Positions 56,301 through 64,000 of a stretch of 64,000 bases of DNA are shown here, piece after piece. Position 1 is the first letter of the stretch, and the number at the start of each line of letters is the position of its first letter. Below the pieces are notes generated by a model. The model was not told the DNA's origin and made no database searches. It worked only from the letters and a program-made list of their open reading frames with translations. The position numbers and the translations under genes are program-made. This DNA comes from Akkermansia massiliensis. Its GTDB lineage: Bacteria > Verrucomicrobiota > Verrucomicrobiia > Verrucomicrobiales > Akkermansiaceae. Where the stretch lies: positions 558,001 through 622,000 of the forward strand of contig NZ_JAMGSI010000002.1 of the NCBI RefSeq assembly GCF_023516715.1. Reading direction: 5' to 3'.

Positions 56301-57006
56301 GGAAGAAGCCCACCGGAGAGGCTGCCTGCGCTTCATGCGCCTGCGCCAGACGGACCAGCTCAACCACCTCCGCAAGAAATTCCCGCTGAAACTGGAAGGG
56401 AAGCTTTCCCTGCACATGCTGGGCAGGGACCCGTCCACCAATGCGGACGACCTGGTGGACGTCTCCGCGGAGATCGCCATGGGCCGCCCCCTCCCGCGCA
56501 CGGCGGAACAATTCGCCGCTGCGGAAATGAGCCTGCGCCAGAACCTCTTTGACGCCGCCCACAGCGTGGCGGACGTCTGGGAGTTGATAGCGGCCACGGA
56601 GCATGCCGCCAGGGACTTTATGGCCGCGCAGCAGGGCGTGCGCCATACGGAGCGCATCACGGCTGACCTCCGGCGCCAGCTTGACTGGCTGCTCCGCTCC
56701 CGCTTCCTGTGGGCGCATGGAGCGGAACGCCTGCCGGACCTGAAACGGTACATGCAGGGCATCGCGGAACGCATCAGGCGCATCGGCCAGCAGCCCCTGG
56801 CCAGGGAGCTGGAACGCCTGGACCTCTTTGAACGCGTGTACCTCCCCTGGCATCAGGCCCTGCCGGAACATGACGGCGACCCGCGCTGGACGCAGTACGG
56901 CTATCTGCTGGAAGAATACCGCCTGGCCGTCTTCGCCCCCGCTATCTCCGTCAAGGGCCGTATCTCTGAAAAGCGCTTGATGACCGCTTTTGAAGAGCTG
57001 TCCTGA
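53317..57006 (+). CDS. hrpA: ATP-dependent RNA helicase HrpA (DEAH box)
   Basis: 1229 residues from ATG 53317 (MNITYPDLPISRRRDDIL). Motif I GETGSGKTTQLPK, motif II DEAHERS, motif III SSATLD, and motif VI region RQRAGRCGR. The helicase-associated domains and a long C-terminal DUF3418 region are characteristic of HrpA rather than HrpB. HrpA acts in the cytoplasm on structured RNA and has been linked to rescue of stalled ribosomes. A terminator separates it from ilvN, so its promoter must lie in or before the short gap, or it depends on read-through. Confidence 0.93.
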   Translation: MNITYPDLPISRRRDDILAAMREHQVIVVVGETGSGKTTQLPKMAMELAGEARGRVGCTQPRRLAAASVSRRVAEELNCELGGLVGYQVRFEEKAGPDTRLKFMTDGILLAETQHDPDLRQYHTLILDEAHERSLNIDFLLGYLKLLLDRRKDLRLVISSATLDAGGFSEFFGGAPIVQVEGRTYPVDLHYLPPLRDDEELPAHVARAVDWLDTLDDRGDVLVFLPGEREIREVAEKLEGRNLRNTRILPLFARLGLGDQQRIFHPERSCRRIVLATNVAETSLTIPGIIYVIDSGLARVSRYSPARQVQRLQIEPVSKASARQRAGRCGRVCEGVCIRLYSEEDWEDRPDFTDPEIRRSALAGALLRMKDLGLPEMPEFPLPDPPSSKLVTEGYRTLREIGALDKARQLTPVGRKLARLPIDPRLGRMLLEAQHEQALPEMLVIVAGLGIMDPRERPADAAQKADQAHAQWKDEDSDFLSLLKLWKAAWQFREGRRWHKNQLRKWCGKNFLNFNRMMEWFNLWEDLSRLLKETLKCRIPPLEAEVERQASFAMIHRSILAGVPRQFGLWDADNREYRGAGGRSFGIFPGSGLFRRKKRSEWVMGVELVDTTRLWMRRAARLEPEWVEQVAPHLCESHYSGARWDKEQGAVYAVERVVCGGLRIIDNRRVHYGRINPAHAREIMIREGLLGGGFRTKPGCIRHLETLREEVRQIELKLRRPDQVWCEEGVFEFFDRLIPQDCCTARAFLRWAGSMEKDNPEALHVPPQEAMYDFWGRDLLDGFPDEISCGGAEYAVYYQNDPGAEDDGVTLGVHIDQLPDVPEWLPEWGVPGHLAQRAECLLRTLPKDLRVFLQPISQKAAYFAELRHGLEPDGPLAQKLAEFVEAETGRFCAPSFFDMNRIPAELVTKIWVCDDEGEELAMGTDVAELNARLGKKLSRRFRETAADIVSVTGMKEWTCGDLERTVDVAGRPGYVALVDEGPSVGVRVFEDELRAEEAHRRGCLRFMRLRQTDQLNHLRKKFPLKLEGKLSLHMLGRDPSTNADDLVDVSAEIAMGRPLPRTAEQFAAAEMSLRQNLFDAAHSVADVWELIAATEHAARDFMAAQQGVRHTERITADLRRQLDWLLRSRFLWAHGAERLPDLKRYMQGIAERIRRIGQQPLARELERLDLFERVYLPWHQALPEHDGDPRWTQYGYLLEEYRLAVFAPAISVKGRISEKRLMTAFEELS

Positions 57007-57039
57007 AAGACCGGTTTCCGGAATGGGACTGGTCCGGGT

Positions 57040-57744
57040 TTACAGGCCCTTGGACAACTGGGCGAATTCAATCAGGTTCGTCTCCTTGCCGAACAGGATC
57101 AGGATGTCGTGGTCTTCAAAGACGAGATCCGGGGAAGGGGTGCCAATGACGGGAATGCGCGGGATGGAAAGAATTTCCCGGCGCCCCTGCGGGGTCTGGG
57201 CTTCTCCGCGGCGGATGGTGAGCAGGTTGAGATGGTGCTCCGTGCGCAGGCCCACGTCCCGGAGGCGTTTGCCCACCCAGATGCGCGGCACGGCTATTTC
57301 CACGATGCTGTGGTTCTCATCCATGGGGGAGACGCGCAGGAATTCCGGGGATTCCAGCTGGCTGGCGAGCTGCTTGGAGGCCACGCGCGACAGGTTGATG
57401 AGCGCGTACACGTTCATTTGGCTTAAAATGTGCTCGTGCACCGGGCTCATCACGCGGGCGTAGATGTAGCGCACGCCCATTTTCTGGAGGTGCGTGACGA
57501 CGAGGAGGTTTTCTTCAAAGCTGTCCCCGATGGCGACGATCACGGCGGACTGGTCGTCCAGCTCCAGTTCCCGCAGGGCGGCCGGATTGGTATAATCCGT
57601 CACCACGGCGTAAGTCACCAGGTCCTTGATCTGCTCCAGTTCTTCATCCGTGGAGGCGACGGCCACTACTTCAATGTTGCGGGCGGAAAGCTCCGTGCAG
57701 AGCTCCTGTCCAAACTGGCCCAGGCCGATAACGGTATATCTCAT
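57040..57744 (-). CDS. trkA: Potassium uptake regulatory protein TrkA/KtrA
   Basis: 234 residues: one RCK unit. N-terminal NAD/ATP-binding Rossmann domain starting MRYTVIGLGQFGQEL (GxGxxG) and a C-terminal TrkA-C domain (about 140-225). Single-unit length fits KtrA-type proteins rather than the doubled E. coli TrkA. It forms a cytoplasmic ring gating the TrkH/KtrB channel. It starts 10 bases after trkH, so the two are one operon. Confidence 0.9.
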   Translation of the reverse strand: MRYTVIGLGQFGQELCTELSARNIEVVAVASTDEELEQIKDLVTYAVVTDYTNPAALRELELDDQSAVIVAIGDSFEENLLVVTHLQKMGVRYIYARVMSPVHEHILSQMNVYALINLSRVASKQLASQLESPEFLRVSPMDENHSIVEIAVPRIWVGKRLRDVGLRTEHHLNLLTIRRGEAQTPQGRREILSIPRIPVIGTPSPDLVFEDHDILILFGKETNLIEFAQLSKGL

Positions 57745-57754
57745 GATGGTATGT

Positions 57755-59503
57755 TCAGGTTAACGGAATTTTGACGGATGGATAGCGGTAATGCCGCGGG
57801 GTAGGGGTGCCGGCCAGCGCGATGAGGAAGGCGAAAAGCCCCACGCGGCCGGCGAGCATGTTGATGATGAGAAGATACTTGGAAGGGTCGCTCAGATTGG
57901 GCGTGATTCCCCGCGACACGCCTACCGTAGCAAAAGCGCTGCAGTTTTCAAAGAAGATATCCAGTGAGCTCATGGCGGGCTCCAGGCTGCAAATAAGAAT
58001 GGTGAAACAGCCGATCCAGGCGCAGGAGACCACCACCGTGATCACGCACCGCGCCACGGTGCGCTGGTCAATGCGGCGGTGGAAGAATTCCACGTGGTCC
58101 CGGCCGCGGAGGATGCGCAGGATTTCCGCGCCCGCAATGGCGCAGGTGGTGGTTCTCATGCCGCCCGCCGTGCCGCCGGGGCTGCCGCCCACCACCATCA
58201 GGCCGCACATGATGAGGCTGGCCGCGGGCAGGTAGCGGCTGTAGTCGCTGATATTGAATCCCGCCGTGCGGGCCGTGACGCTGTCAAAAAGGCAGCTCCA
58301 GAGGTGCTGCCCCAGCGGTTCGGAAGTGTGGGGGGCGGAAACGGCAAAAATGGACAGGGCGCCCCCAGCCAGCAGAATGCCCGTGGCGATCATCACCAGT
58401 TTGAAATACGGGGTCCACTGCATGCGCAGGCGGCGGTGCTTGGCCAGAAAGCGGTTGACCAGGCGGGAGTTGATTTCCTTGTAAATGCCGAATCCCAGGC
58501 CGCCGCATACGATCAGCGCCATGATGACGGCCTGCCCGCTGTAGCACAGGCGGATGCCCGGCTCCATCAGATTCATCGGGAACGTGGAAAAACCCGCGTT
58601 GCAGAAGGCGGAAACGGAGTGGAAGAGGGAGTGCCACCACAGGGGTTCCCCCATCAGGTTGATATCCTTTCCTTCCCAGGAAAAGTACAGGAGGACGGCC
58701 CCGCACAGTTCAATGAACAGCGTGCTGACTACGATGGTGGTGATGAAGGAGACCACGGACCCCAGGTTCCCTTCGTCCAGCAGGTCCGTCAGAAGCACGC
58801 GGTCCCGCAGGGAAAAGCCCTGGCCCGCCACCATGGCCACGAAGTAGGCGAACGTCATGATGCCGAACCCGCCGATCTGGATGAGGGCAAGCGTGAACAT
58901 TTCCCCCAGCGGGGTGAAGGTGTTGGCGAAGTCCACGGCGTTCAGACCGGTGACGCACACGGCGCTGGTGCTGGTGAACAGGGCGTCCGTAAAGCTCAGC
59001 GTGATGCCCGGATACGTGGAATTGGGGAGCAGAAGCAGCCCGGTGCCCGCCAGGATGACCACTCCCAGGGAGGTTACGAACTGCATGGCGGGAGCCATCA
59101 GCGGGCGCCCTTTTTTCTGCTTGCCCAGCAGCCATTCAAAAATCCTGGTCAGGGACATCAGCGTGGGGATGGCGATCAGCCCTGCCGTAATCACCAGGCG
59201 GGAAAGCTCCGTAAACCTCATGTAACTGTCCTCCTGCTGCTCCCTGGCGATCAGCAGGAAGATCAGCAGGCAGCAGATAATCTGGAAAATCAGCAGCCTC
59301 AGGGAAGGGCGGTTGATCTCCTTCCGGAAGAAGGAGCCCAGCACGCCCGTCAAATGGCCCAGCGTGGCGACGGCCGCAATCAGGCGCGACCATTCATGCT
59401 CCGCATGCGTCAGGGGCCACCCCAGCTCCCAGATGACGGCCCCCAGAAGGATGGCAATGCAGATAGCTGCAAGTTTGGTAAATCCCGAGCGTGTGGTTGT
59501 CAT
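57755..59503 (-). CDS. trkH: Potassium uptake channel protein TrkH/KtrB
   Basis: 582 residues, longer than KtrB (about 450) because of extra N-terminal membrane segments (about 10-120). Four M1-P-M2 repeats with filter-like turns TSAVCVTGLN, SVSAFCNAGF, SVTARTAGFN and NCSAFATVGVS. It moves potassium across the inner membrane under control of the TrkA ring. With Kdp at 6-15 kb the organism has both a low- and a high-affinity system. Confidence 0.92.
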   Translation of the reverse strand: MTTTRSGFTKLAAICIAILLGAVIWELGWPLTHAEHEWSRLIAAVATLGHLTGVLGSFFRKEINRPSLRLLIFQIICCLLIFLLIAREQQEDSYMRFTELSRLVITAGLIAIPTLMSLTRIFEWLLGKQKKGRPLMAPAMQFVTSLGVVILAGTGLLLLPNSTYPGITLSFTDALFTSTSAVCVTGLNAVDFANTFTPLGEMFTLALIQIGGFGIMTFAYFVAMVAGQGFSLRDRVLLTDLLDEGNLGSVVSFITTIVVSTLFIELCGAVLLYFSWEGKDINLMGEPLWWHSLFHSVSAFCNAGFSTFPMNLMEPGIRLCYSGQAVIMALIVCGGLGFGIYKEINSRLVNRFLAKHRRLRMQWTPYFKLVMIATGILLAGGALSIFAVSAPHTSEPLGQHLWSCLFDSVTARTAGFNISDYSRYLPAASLIMCGLMVVGGSPGGTAGGMRTTTCAIAGAEILRILRGRDHVEFFHRRIDQRTVARCVITVVVSCAWIGCFTILICSLEPAMSSLDIFFENCSAFATVGVSRGITPNLSDPSKYLLIINMLAGRVGLFAFLIALAGTPTPRHYRYPSVKIPLT

Positions 59504-59736
59504 GGGTGGAGATGCCTTGCGCGGAGTCTAGCACCTGGACATGGAAAGAAAAGCTATTAAGCCGTTTGCCCCATTTCGCCCTGTTTACTCCGGTTATTTC
59601 CAACGCGCGCAGAGGAAAGGCGGCTGGGAGGAGGAAGGCATAACTTCCAGTTAAATCCCCGGGCTGTTCAGGTCCGGTCACGGAGCGCCGCAAAGGCTGG
59701 CGGCGCTCCTGCTGGCTTCGGGAGCAGGGGGAAAAG
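59504..59736. other. Intergenic region between trkH and the esterase gene
   Basis: About 230 bases. A perfect stem GGAGCGCCGC (59682-59691) with GCGGCGCTCC (59700-59709) lies just beyond the esterase stop. It lacks a T-run, so it may only protect the 3' end. The trkH promoter is expected in the remainder. Confidence 0.4.
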
Positions 59737-62187
59737 TCAGGCCCTGCGGCGCATTGCCAGCAGAGCCGCCATGCCCAGGAGCCCCAGCAGGGCACAGGAC
59801 GGTTCGGGCACGGAAAGCGTCACGATTCCCGTGGAAGCGTCGTAATCCAGCACATTCCAGCCATGGGCGGCCTCTGCCAGGGAAAAATCTTCCGCGGAGG
59901 AAAGCCCTTCCAGAGTACCCCCTGAAATATCCGTAATCCTGAAGGACATGGTGCCGGAGCGAGCAAGGATGCCGCTGACGTCCAGAGTCAGGCCGTCCAG
60001 CAGGTTCAAGACGCCTCCCGTCATGATGATGGAGGCCAGCCCTTCGCCTCCTTCCACCAGGTTCATGGATGAAAGCTCCACGGTAAAATTCCCCGCCGCC
60101 AGGCTGTCGCCCGTTCCCAGCGTCATGGAATTGCCGGCCAGGATGCGGGAGCCGTTGGACAAGGCGAGTGTTCCTTCCAGGTGCTGGTCCGCCCAGACCA
60201 CCTGGTGGCCGATTTCCACGCGCGCAACGGTGCCCCAGTTCAGCACCTCCCCTCCGGACAGGCGGATGGTGTTGGAAACGTCATAACGGTTCAAATCCAG
60301 CGTTCCTCCCGTGTGAACGGCCGCCGTTCCCGTGCCCAGGGCGCTTTTGTCTCCGAGCCGCAAAGTGCCTCCCCGGATTTGGGTGCCTCCCGCATAGGTA
60401 TTGGCATGGGCCAGAACCAGCGTATTGCCGGTGGTCTTGGACAAGGCCCCATTTCCGGAAATCCCGCCGGACAGGGTCAGGACTTTTCCGGTGGCGTTGG
60501 TGGAGCTCCCGAAGGAGGAAACGGTGCCTTCCTCCAGAATGAAACGGTTGCTCCACGTATTGGACGTCACGTGTTCCCAGCCGGCAAGGACGGTTGCCCC
60601 CTGGAGCGTGACGGAGCCCGTTCCCCAGCCGGAGCCGGCGGTCTTGGTATCCGTGCCGTTCATTGTTACTTCCACTCCCGGACCGACGGTCCAGTTTCCC
60701 GTAAAAGCGGCGGCATCCGTATTGACGTAGGCGCTGACCTCCACTCTGGCGATTCCGGAGGGATCAGCCGCAAGGGTGGAATTGCGGATGGCGACGTCTC
60801 CCGTTCCCGTGATGAACGTGAGCTGATGGTTGCCGGAAGAACTGCTCCCCCGGATGGACAGGGTGCTTCTTCCCGCAAGGTTCCATTGCTGGTCGCCCTG
60901 AAGCTCCAGCACGGAAGCGATGTTCAGGTTTTTTCCGGTTGCGATGTCGATGCCGCCGCTCCCCAGGATCAAATGGCCGTCCTGCATGGAGGGAGCGGAA
61001 CTGCCGTCAACGGCCACGCCCCGGATGGTGATGGTGTTCAGGTATGTATCTTCAATCCTGATGCCGTAAAGCACGGCGTTGGTTCCGGCGGCGGAACTCA
61101 CCATGTTATCCTTGGCGGAGGAGGCTGCGTCCCAGACGGCCGTGCTGTCCACGGGGAGCTTGCCGTTCATCCAGGCTTCCGTGGAAGAGAGAGCGGCGTC
61201 GTAATTTCCGCTGCGGACCGTACCCGTATCGTACCCGGCCAGCCTGGCCGCCTCATAGGGATACCGCGCTCCGATGGTGATCTGGGACTTTCCGTCGTAA
61301 TGGACGCCCATGTTGTCGCCGGAGGTGATTTTGGCGAGGTCCCGTGTCGGAACCCAGCCCATGTTGTCGTTTGCCCGGGCCAGGGCTTCCTGCTGGTCGC
61401 GGGTTGTTCCGGAAGAACCTTCATTGCCGTTGAATCCTCCGGTGACGTCCCCCGTTTCAGCATTCGTGACGTTGGTTGTGCCCCACTTGGCCTGTTCTCC
61501 CAGAATGGCCTGATGTGCCGCCAGAGGGCCGGTGTCCACTCCATCCCGGGCAAGGTCCCCCTGCAAGTTGTCCAGAAACGTTAAAAATGAATTGGCGGCA
61601 TTACTGCTGTCAGTGACTGTATTGGACTCTCCCTGAAGGTACATTACGCCCATGATCTCCACCTTGTCGTAACCGTTGGCCAGGGCGTTTTCACAAGCCT
61701 TCCTGACGGTCTCCACTATGGCATTATAGGCGTTCGTGCCTTTGTTCCAATAGGAATTGCCTCCTCCGTCCAGAGTAGCCTTGACGATTCCCATGTCCGC
61801 ATGTCCGGAGCCAGGGCCGCCCAGGGACCATCCCTTGCGCTCCATCATGGCGGCAAAGCCGTACTCCGGCCCCATGCAGTTGTAATTGCTTGACTCCGTT
61901 CCGCACACCTGGGGTACGACAGAACCCCAGGAAGAGGAAGCTGGCGGATTGCAGTCTACGGAACTGCCGGTGATCTTGTTGAAATTATTGTGCCAGAATT
62001 TGGTGCTTCCATCGGACCTGTACTGTTCCAGCAGCTCCGCGGACGCCGGAGACCCCTTGACGGCTCCCAGGGAATTGGATTGTCCTGTCAGGATGTATAA
62101 TTGAAGCGTCTTGGCTTCTGCCGCGCCGATGAAAGCCGCCGTTATGGGGATGAACAGCAGACTGCGGTAAAGTGATGAAAATTTCAT
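59737..62187 (-). CDS. Exported SGNH-type carbohydrate esterase with autotransporter-like repeats and PEP-CTERM tail
   Basis: 816 residues from ATG 62187. Signal peptide (..FIGAAEA), then a sialate-O-acetylesterase-like (SASA/CE6-type) domain, about 26-330. It has S37 in ILTGQSNSLG, the block II-like GVMYLQGESN, and a C-terminal histidine in VHYDGKSQ; these fit the Ser/His catalytic pair. A beta-helix region with the autotransporter-associated strand motif (SKTTGNTLVLAHANTYAGGT.. and GGTLRLGD) follows at about 420-760. The end VPEPSCALLGLLGMAALLAMRRR is the sorting tail. It probably removes acetyl groups from sialic acid or other mucin sugars at the cell surface. Confidence 0.8.
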   Translation of the reverse strand: MKFSSLYRSLLFIPITAAFIGAAEAKTLQLYILTGQSNSLGAVKGSPASAELLEQYRSDGSTKFWHNNFNKITGSSVDCNPPASSSWGSVVPQVCGTESSNYNCMGPEYGFAAMMERKGWSLGGPGSGHADMGIVKATLDGGGNSYWNKGTNAYNAIVETVRKACENALANGYDKVEIMGVMYLQGESNTVTDSSNAANSFLTFLDNLQGDLARDGVDTGPLAAHQAILGEQAKWGTTNVTNAETGDVTGGFNGNEGSSGTTRDQQEALARANDNMGWVPTRDLAKITSGDNMGVHYDGKSQITIGARYPYEAARLAGYDTGTVRSGNYDAALSSTEAWMNGKLPVDSTAVWDAASSAKDNMVSSAAGTNAVLYGIRIEDTYLNTITIRGVAVDGSSAPSMQDGHLILGSGGIDIATGKNLNIASVLELQGDQQWNLAGRSTLSIRGSSSSGNHQLTFITGTGDVAIRNSTLAADPSGIARVEVSAYVNTDAAAFTGNWTVGPGVEVTMNGTDTKTAGSGWGTGSVTLQGATVLAGWEHVTSNTWSNRFILEEGTVSSFGSSTNATGKVLTLSGGISGNGALSKTTGNTLVLAHANTYAGGTQIRGGTLRLGDKSALGTGTAAVHTGGTLDLNRYDVSNTIRLSGGEVLNWGTVARVEIGHQVVWADQHLEGTLALSNGSRILAGNSMTLGTGDSLAAGNFTVELSSMNLVEGGEGLASIIMTGGVLNLLDGLTLDVSGILARSGTMSFRITDISGGTLEGLSSAEDFSLAEAAHGWNVLDYDASTGIVTLSVPEPSCALLGLLGMAALLAMRRRA

Positions 62188-62206
62188 GGCAGTTGGATTC
62201 AAAGGG

Positions 62207-62249
62207 ATAAAAAACAAAAGCCGCTGGCTGCATGAAACCGCCAGCGGCC
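62207..62249 (-). terminator. Terminator between two PEP-CTERM genes
   Basis: On the minus strand GCCGCTGGC (62248-62240) pairs with GCCAGCGGC (62228-62220) and is followed by TTTTGTTTTTTA. It ends transcription of the gene at 62265-63038, leaving only about 20 bases before the esterase ATG. The esterase must therefore use read-through or a promoter overlapping the terminator. Confidence 0.85.
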
Positions 62250-62264
62250 CGACAGGAGGAAATT

Positions 62265-63038
62265 TTACTTTCTCCGGCGGCGCAGGAGCAGTGCGCCCAG
62301 CCCCAGAAGGCTCAGGGAGGCAGTGGCCGGTTCCGGAACGTTGATGATGGCTGCCAGGTCATCCTGCGTTGCCGCGCCTTCCCAGAAGCTGAGGCCGGAT
62401 ACCGTCGGGGAACTCTGGTTCCCGTTCAAGGTTGCCCAGCAGCCGATATAGAGCTGGTCCAGATTTCCGGCTTGGGCCATGTTGGGCCAGGATACGGTTT
62501 GAGTGGTGCCGTTCTGCGTAATGAACACGCTGTAGGCTCCCCCTGCCTGAACGGAGAGAGTCAGTGAAAACGGGCTGTTGAAGTCAATGGCGGTGCTGCT
62601 TAAGCCGCTTGCGGGACGTCCCGAGCTGCCGCCATTGTTGGCGATGCCTATCTTGCCGCTTTCATAGCGTCCTACAATGGAATTAAGACCGGTTCCGCCA
62701 ATGGAAGCGCAGAAGAGGGAATCCGTGTTGTCCAGGCTGGCGGCGCTGGAGAAGTTAATGTTCACCGTATAGCCGGCAGCTCCGGAAAGCTGAAGGGAAG
62801 AAACATTAAGCCCGTTTTTCTTTGAATTGGTCGCATTGGACGTCCATGTTCCGTCGTTATTCCAGATAGCGTCGTTAAGCGTCCAGCTGAGGGACTTCGT
62901 TCCCAGGTCAGAAACAGCGGTGCCGCTGTCCGGTGAAGTCTGGTCAAACCGGGAAAATCCGGAAACCAGGGTGACGGCGGCGTGGCCGCCGGAAATGCCG
63001 AGGAGCGTGACGGCCAGAAGAGAAAGTGTTTTCTTCAT
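62265..63038 (-). CDS. Exported PEP-CTERM protein with LamG-like fold
   Basis: 257 residues from ATG 63038. Signal peptide (MKKTLSLLAVTLLGISGGHA), a beta-sandwich-like core (ADVTLVSG-type start, FSLTLSVQAGGAYSVFI, LDQLYIGCWATL), and tail VPEPATASLSLLGLGALLLRRRR. Resembles the protein at 44454 in size and layout. Function unknown, possibly surface glycan binding. It starts downstream of a hairpin-rich leader. Confidence 0.7.
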   Translation of the reverse strand: MKKTLSLLAVTLLGISGGHAAVTLVSGFSRFDQTSPDSGTAVSDLGTKSLSWTLNDAIWNNDGTWTSNATNSKKNGLNVSSLQLSGAAGYTVNINFSSAASLDNTDSLFCASIGGTGLNSIVGRYESGKIGIANNGGSSGRPASGLSSTAIDFNSPFSLTLSVQAGGAYSVFITQNGTTQTVSWPNMAQAGNLDQLYIGCWATLNGNQSSPTVSGLSFWEGAATQDDLAAIINVPEPATASLSLLGLGALLLRRRRK

Positions 63039-63495
63039 TTTATTAAACTTTTGAGTCAAAAATACTGGAAGGAAGTATTTCCACCCGTTTACCGGATTAA
63101 GAATCCGGTTTTTTTATGTGAAATACAAATTTTGTATAACTTGCGGAGCAAGTATGGAAAGGATGAATTCAAAAAAGACCAGGAATACTATAATGATAGT
63201 ATTTTCAATGTATTAAAATGTACAGTAAATTAATTGTTAACATTTTTTATTGTTTGCGGATTCTTAATCCGCAGACATTTATTGAACAGGAGGAGGAAAG
63301 CGTGTGTAAAATGCTTTCTATACATTTATCCATTTATTGAAATTCAAGGAATTGTCTTCAAATTTGATGGAGATGACAAAGAAAGCTTGCAACGGGATAT
63401 TTATAGGAAAGAGACGTTTTTTCCCATCATAGGCATCCTGCGGCAAGCCGTATTTTAGGCTTTCCCTTTGCTGGCGGTGATGGCTTGATAAGGCC
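63039..63495. repeat. Hairpin-rich divergent intergenic region before hisF
   Basis: AT-rich. Successive self-complementary elements: ACCGGATTAAGAATCCGGT (63091-63109, then T-run), ATACAAATTTTGTAT (near 63124-63138), ACTTGCGGAGCAAGT (near 63141-63155), AATACTAT-4-ATAGTATT (63184-63203) and TGCGGATTCTTAATCCGCA (63255-63273). The first and last share the 15-mer CGGATTCTTAATCCG in opposite orientation. No gene supported; promoters for both flanking genes must lie here. Confidence 0.55.
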
Positions 63496-64000
63496 GTGCT
63501 GGCAAAAAGAATCATTCCATGTCTGGACGTAACGGACGGCAGAGTCGTCAAGGGGACCAATTTCGTCAACCTGAGGGATGCCGGTGACCCGGTGGAATGC
63601 GCCAGGGCATATGATGCCCAGCAGGCGGACGAGCTTGTTTTTCTGGACATCACCGCTTCTTCCGACGGCCGCGCCACCATGGTGGACGTGGTGCGCCGCA
63701 CGGCGGCCTGCTGCTTCATGCCGCTGACCGTGGGAGGAGGCATCCGTTCCGTAATGGACATGCGTGAAATGCTTCTGGCGGGCGCGGACAAGGTGTCCCT
63801 GAATACGGCGGCCATCAACCGTCCGGAACTGATCAATGAAGGCGCGGCGGCCTTCGGCAGCCAGTGCATCGTCGTAGCCATTGACGCCAAGAGGCAGGCG
63901 CCCGGCAAATGGGGCGTTTCCACTCATGGCGGCCGTAAATTCGTGGGGCTGGATGCCGTGGAATGGGCCGTGGAGGCGGAACGCCGCGGTGCCGGGGAAA
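63496..64000 (+). CDS. hisF: Imidazole glycerol phosphate synthase cyclase subunit HisF (partial, 3' end cut)
   Basis: 168 codons are in the window before it runs off the edge. It starts with GTG at 63496, preceded by an AAGG-type ribosome site. The protein begins [19 protein letters not shown] (catalytic D11-type aspartate), then [38 protein letters not shown] and VVAIDAK, all HisF signatures that distinguish it from HisA. It makes imidazole glycerol phosphate and AICAR with HisH-supplied ammonia in histidine synthesis. Confidence 0.93.
   Translation, partial: MLAKRIIPCLDVTDGRVVKGTNFVNLRDAGDPVECARAYDAQQADELVFLDITASSDGRATMVDVVRRTAACCFMPLTVGGGIRSVMDMREMLLAGADKVSLNTAAINRPELINEGAAAFGSQCIVVAIDAKRQAPGKWGVSTHGGRKFVGLDAVEWAVEAERRGAGE

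Noticed and set aside
53950-56871. Minus-strand open frame of about 973 codons opposite hrpA
   Set aside because: Shadow frame of the helicase gene with no recognisable protein features.
63234-63458. 74-codon plus-strand frame upstream of hisF
   Set aside because: It runs through the TGCGGATTCTTAATCCGCA hairpin, has no ribosome site and no similarity to any protein I know.

Overview
The window looks like chromosomal DNA from a mucin-associated member of the Verrucomicrobiota, most likely Akkermansia or a close relative. This is inferred from gene content: five exported proteins with a C-terminal VPEP...LLGL..RRR (PEP-CTERM) tail, a family 33 sialidase with BACON domains, large exported GH2 and GH27 glycosidases, a TIGR02597-like protein, and moderately high-GC core genes. 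No database search was possible. The sequence opens at the extreme 5' end of a 16S rRNA gene on the minus strand, preceded by a long leader and a sigma70-type rRNA promoter.

Layout. 0-6.3 kb: rrn leader, PEP-CTERM metalloprotease, clpB, GH27. 6.4-15.3 kb: minus-strand kdpD-kdpE-(outer membrane protein)-kdpA-kdpB-kdpC potassium operon. 15.5-25 kb: GH33 sialidase, a TIGR02597-like/PEP-CTERM gene pair and a GH2 beta-galactosidase. 24.9-28.2 kb: LpxR-like outer membrane protein, TatD nuclease, LysM lipoprotein, L,D-transpeptidase. 28.2-40.6 kb: an RHS polymorphic-toxin locus. 41-53.3 kb: an origin-like neighbourhood with dnaN, a DnaA-box cluster, ribD, mnmG, holA, two parS-like sites, an HtrA protease and ilvN. 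53.3-64 kb: hrpA helicase, trkA/trkH potassium uptake, a carbohydrate-esterase PEP-CTERM protein, another PEP-CTERM protein and the start of hisF.

The most interesting region is the RHS locus. One intact 1914-residue RHS gene is followed downstream, on the same strand, by at least four broken copies of the RHS C-terminal core. Each lies with an AT-rich tip or partner gene, forming an array of toxin-tip/immunity cassettes in different states of decay. The partner genes are either exported (signal peptide, start overlapping the toxin stop as ATGA) or multi-pass membrane proteins, so the tips probably act on the envelope. One orphan tip carries a HExxH metallopeptidase motif.

The second notable region is 42.7-48.3 kb. 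Four DnaA boxes and an AT-rich stretch lie between dnaN and mnmG, with a palindromic parS-like sequence on each side; this is a good candidate for the replication origin. Elsewhere the glycosidases, sialidase and esterase fit extracellular glycan foraging, and Kdp plus TrkAH give two independent potassium uptake routes.
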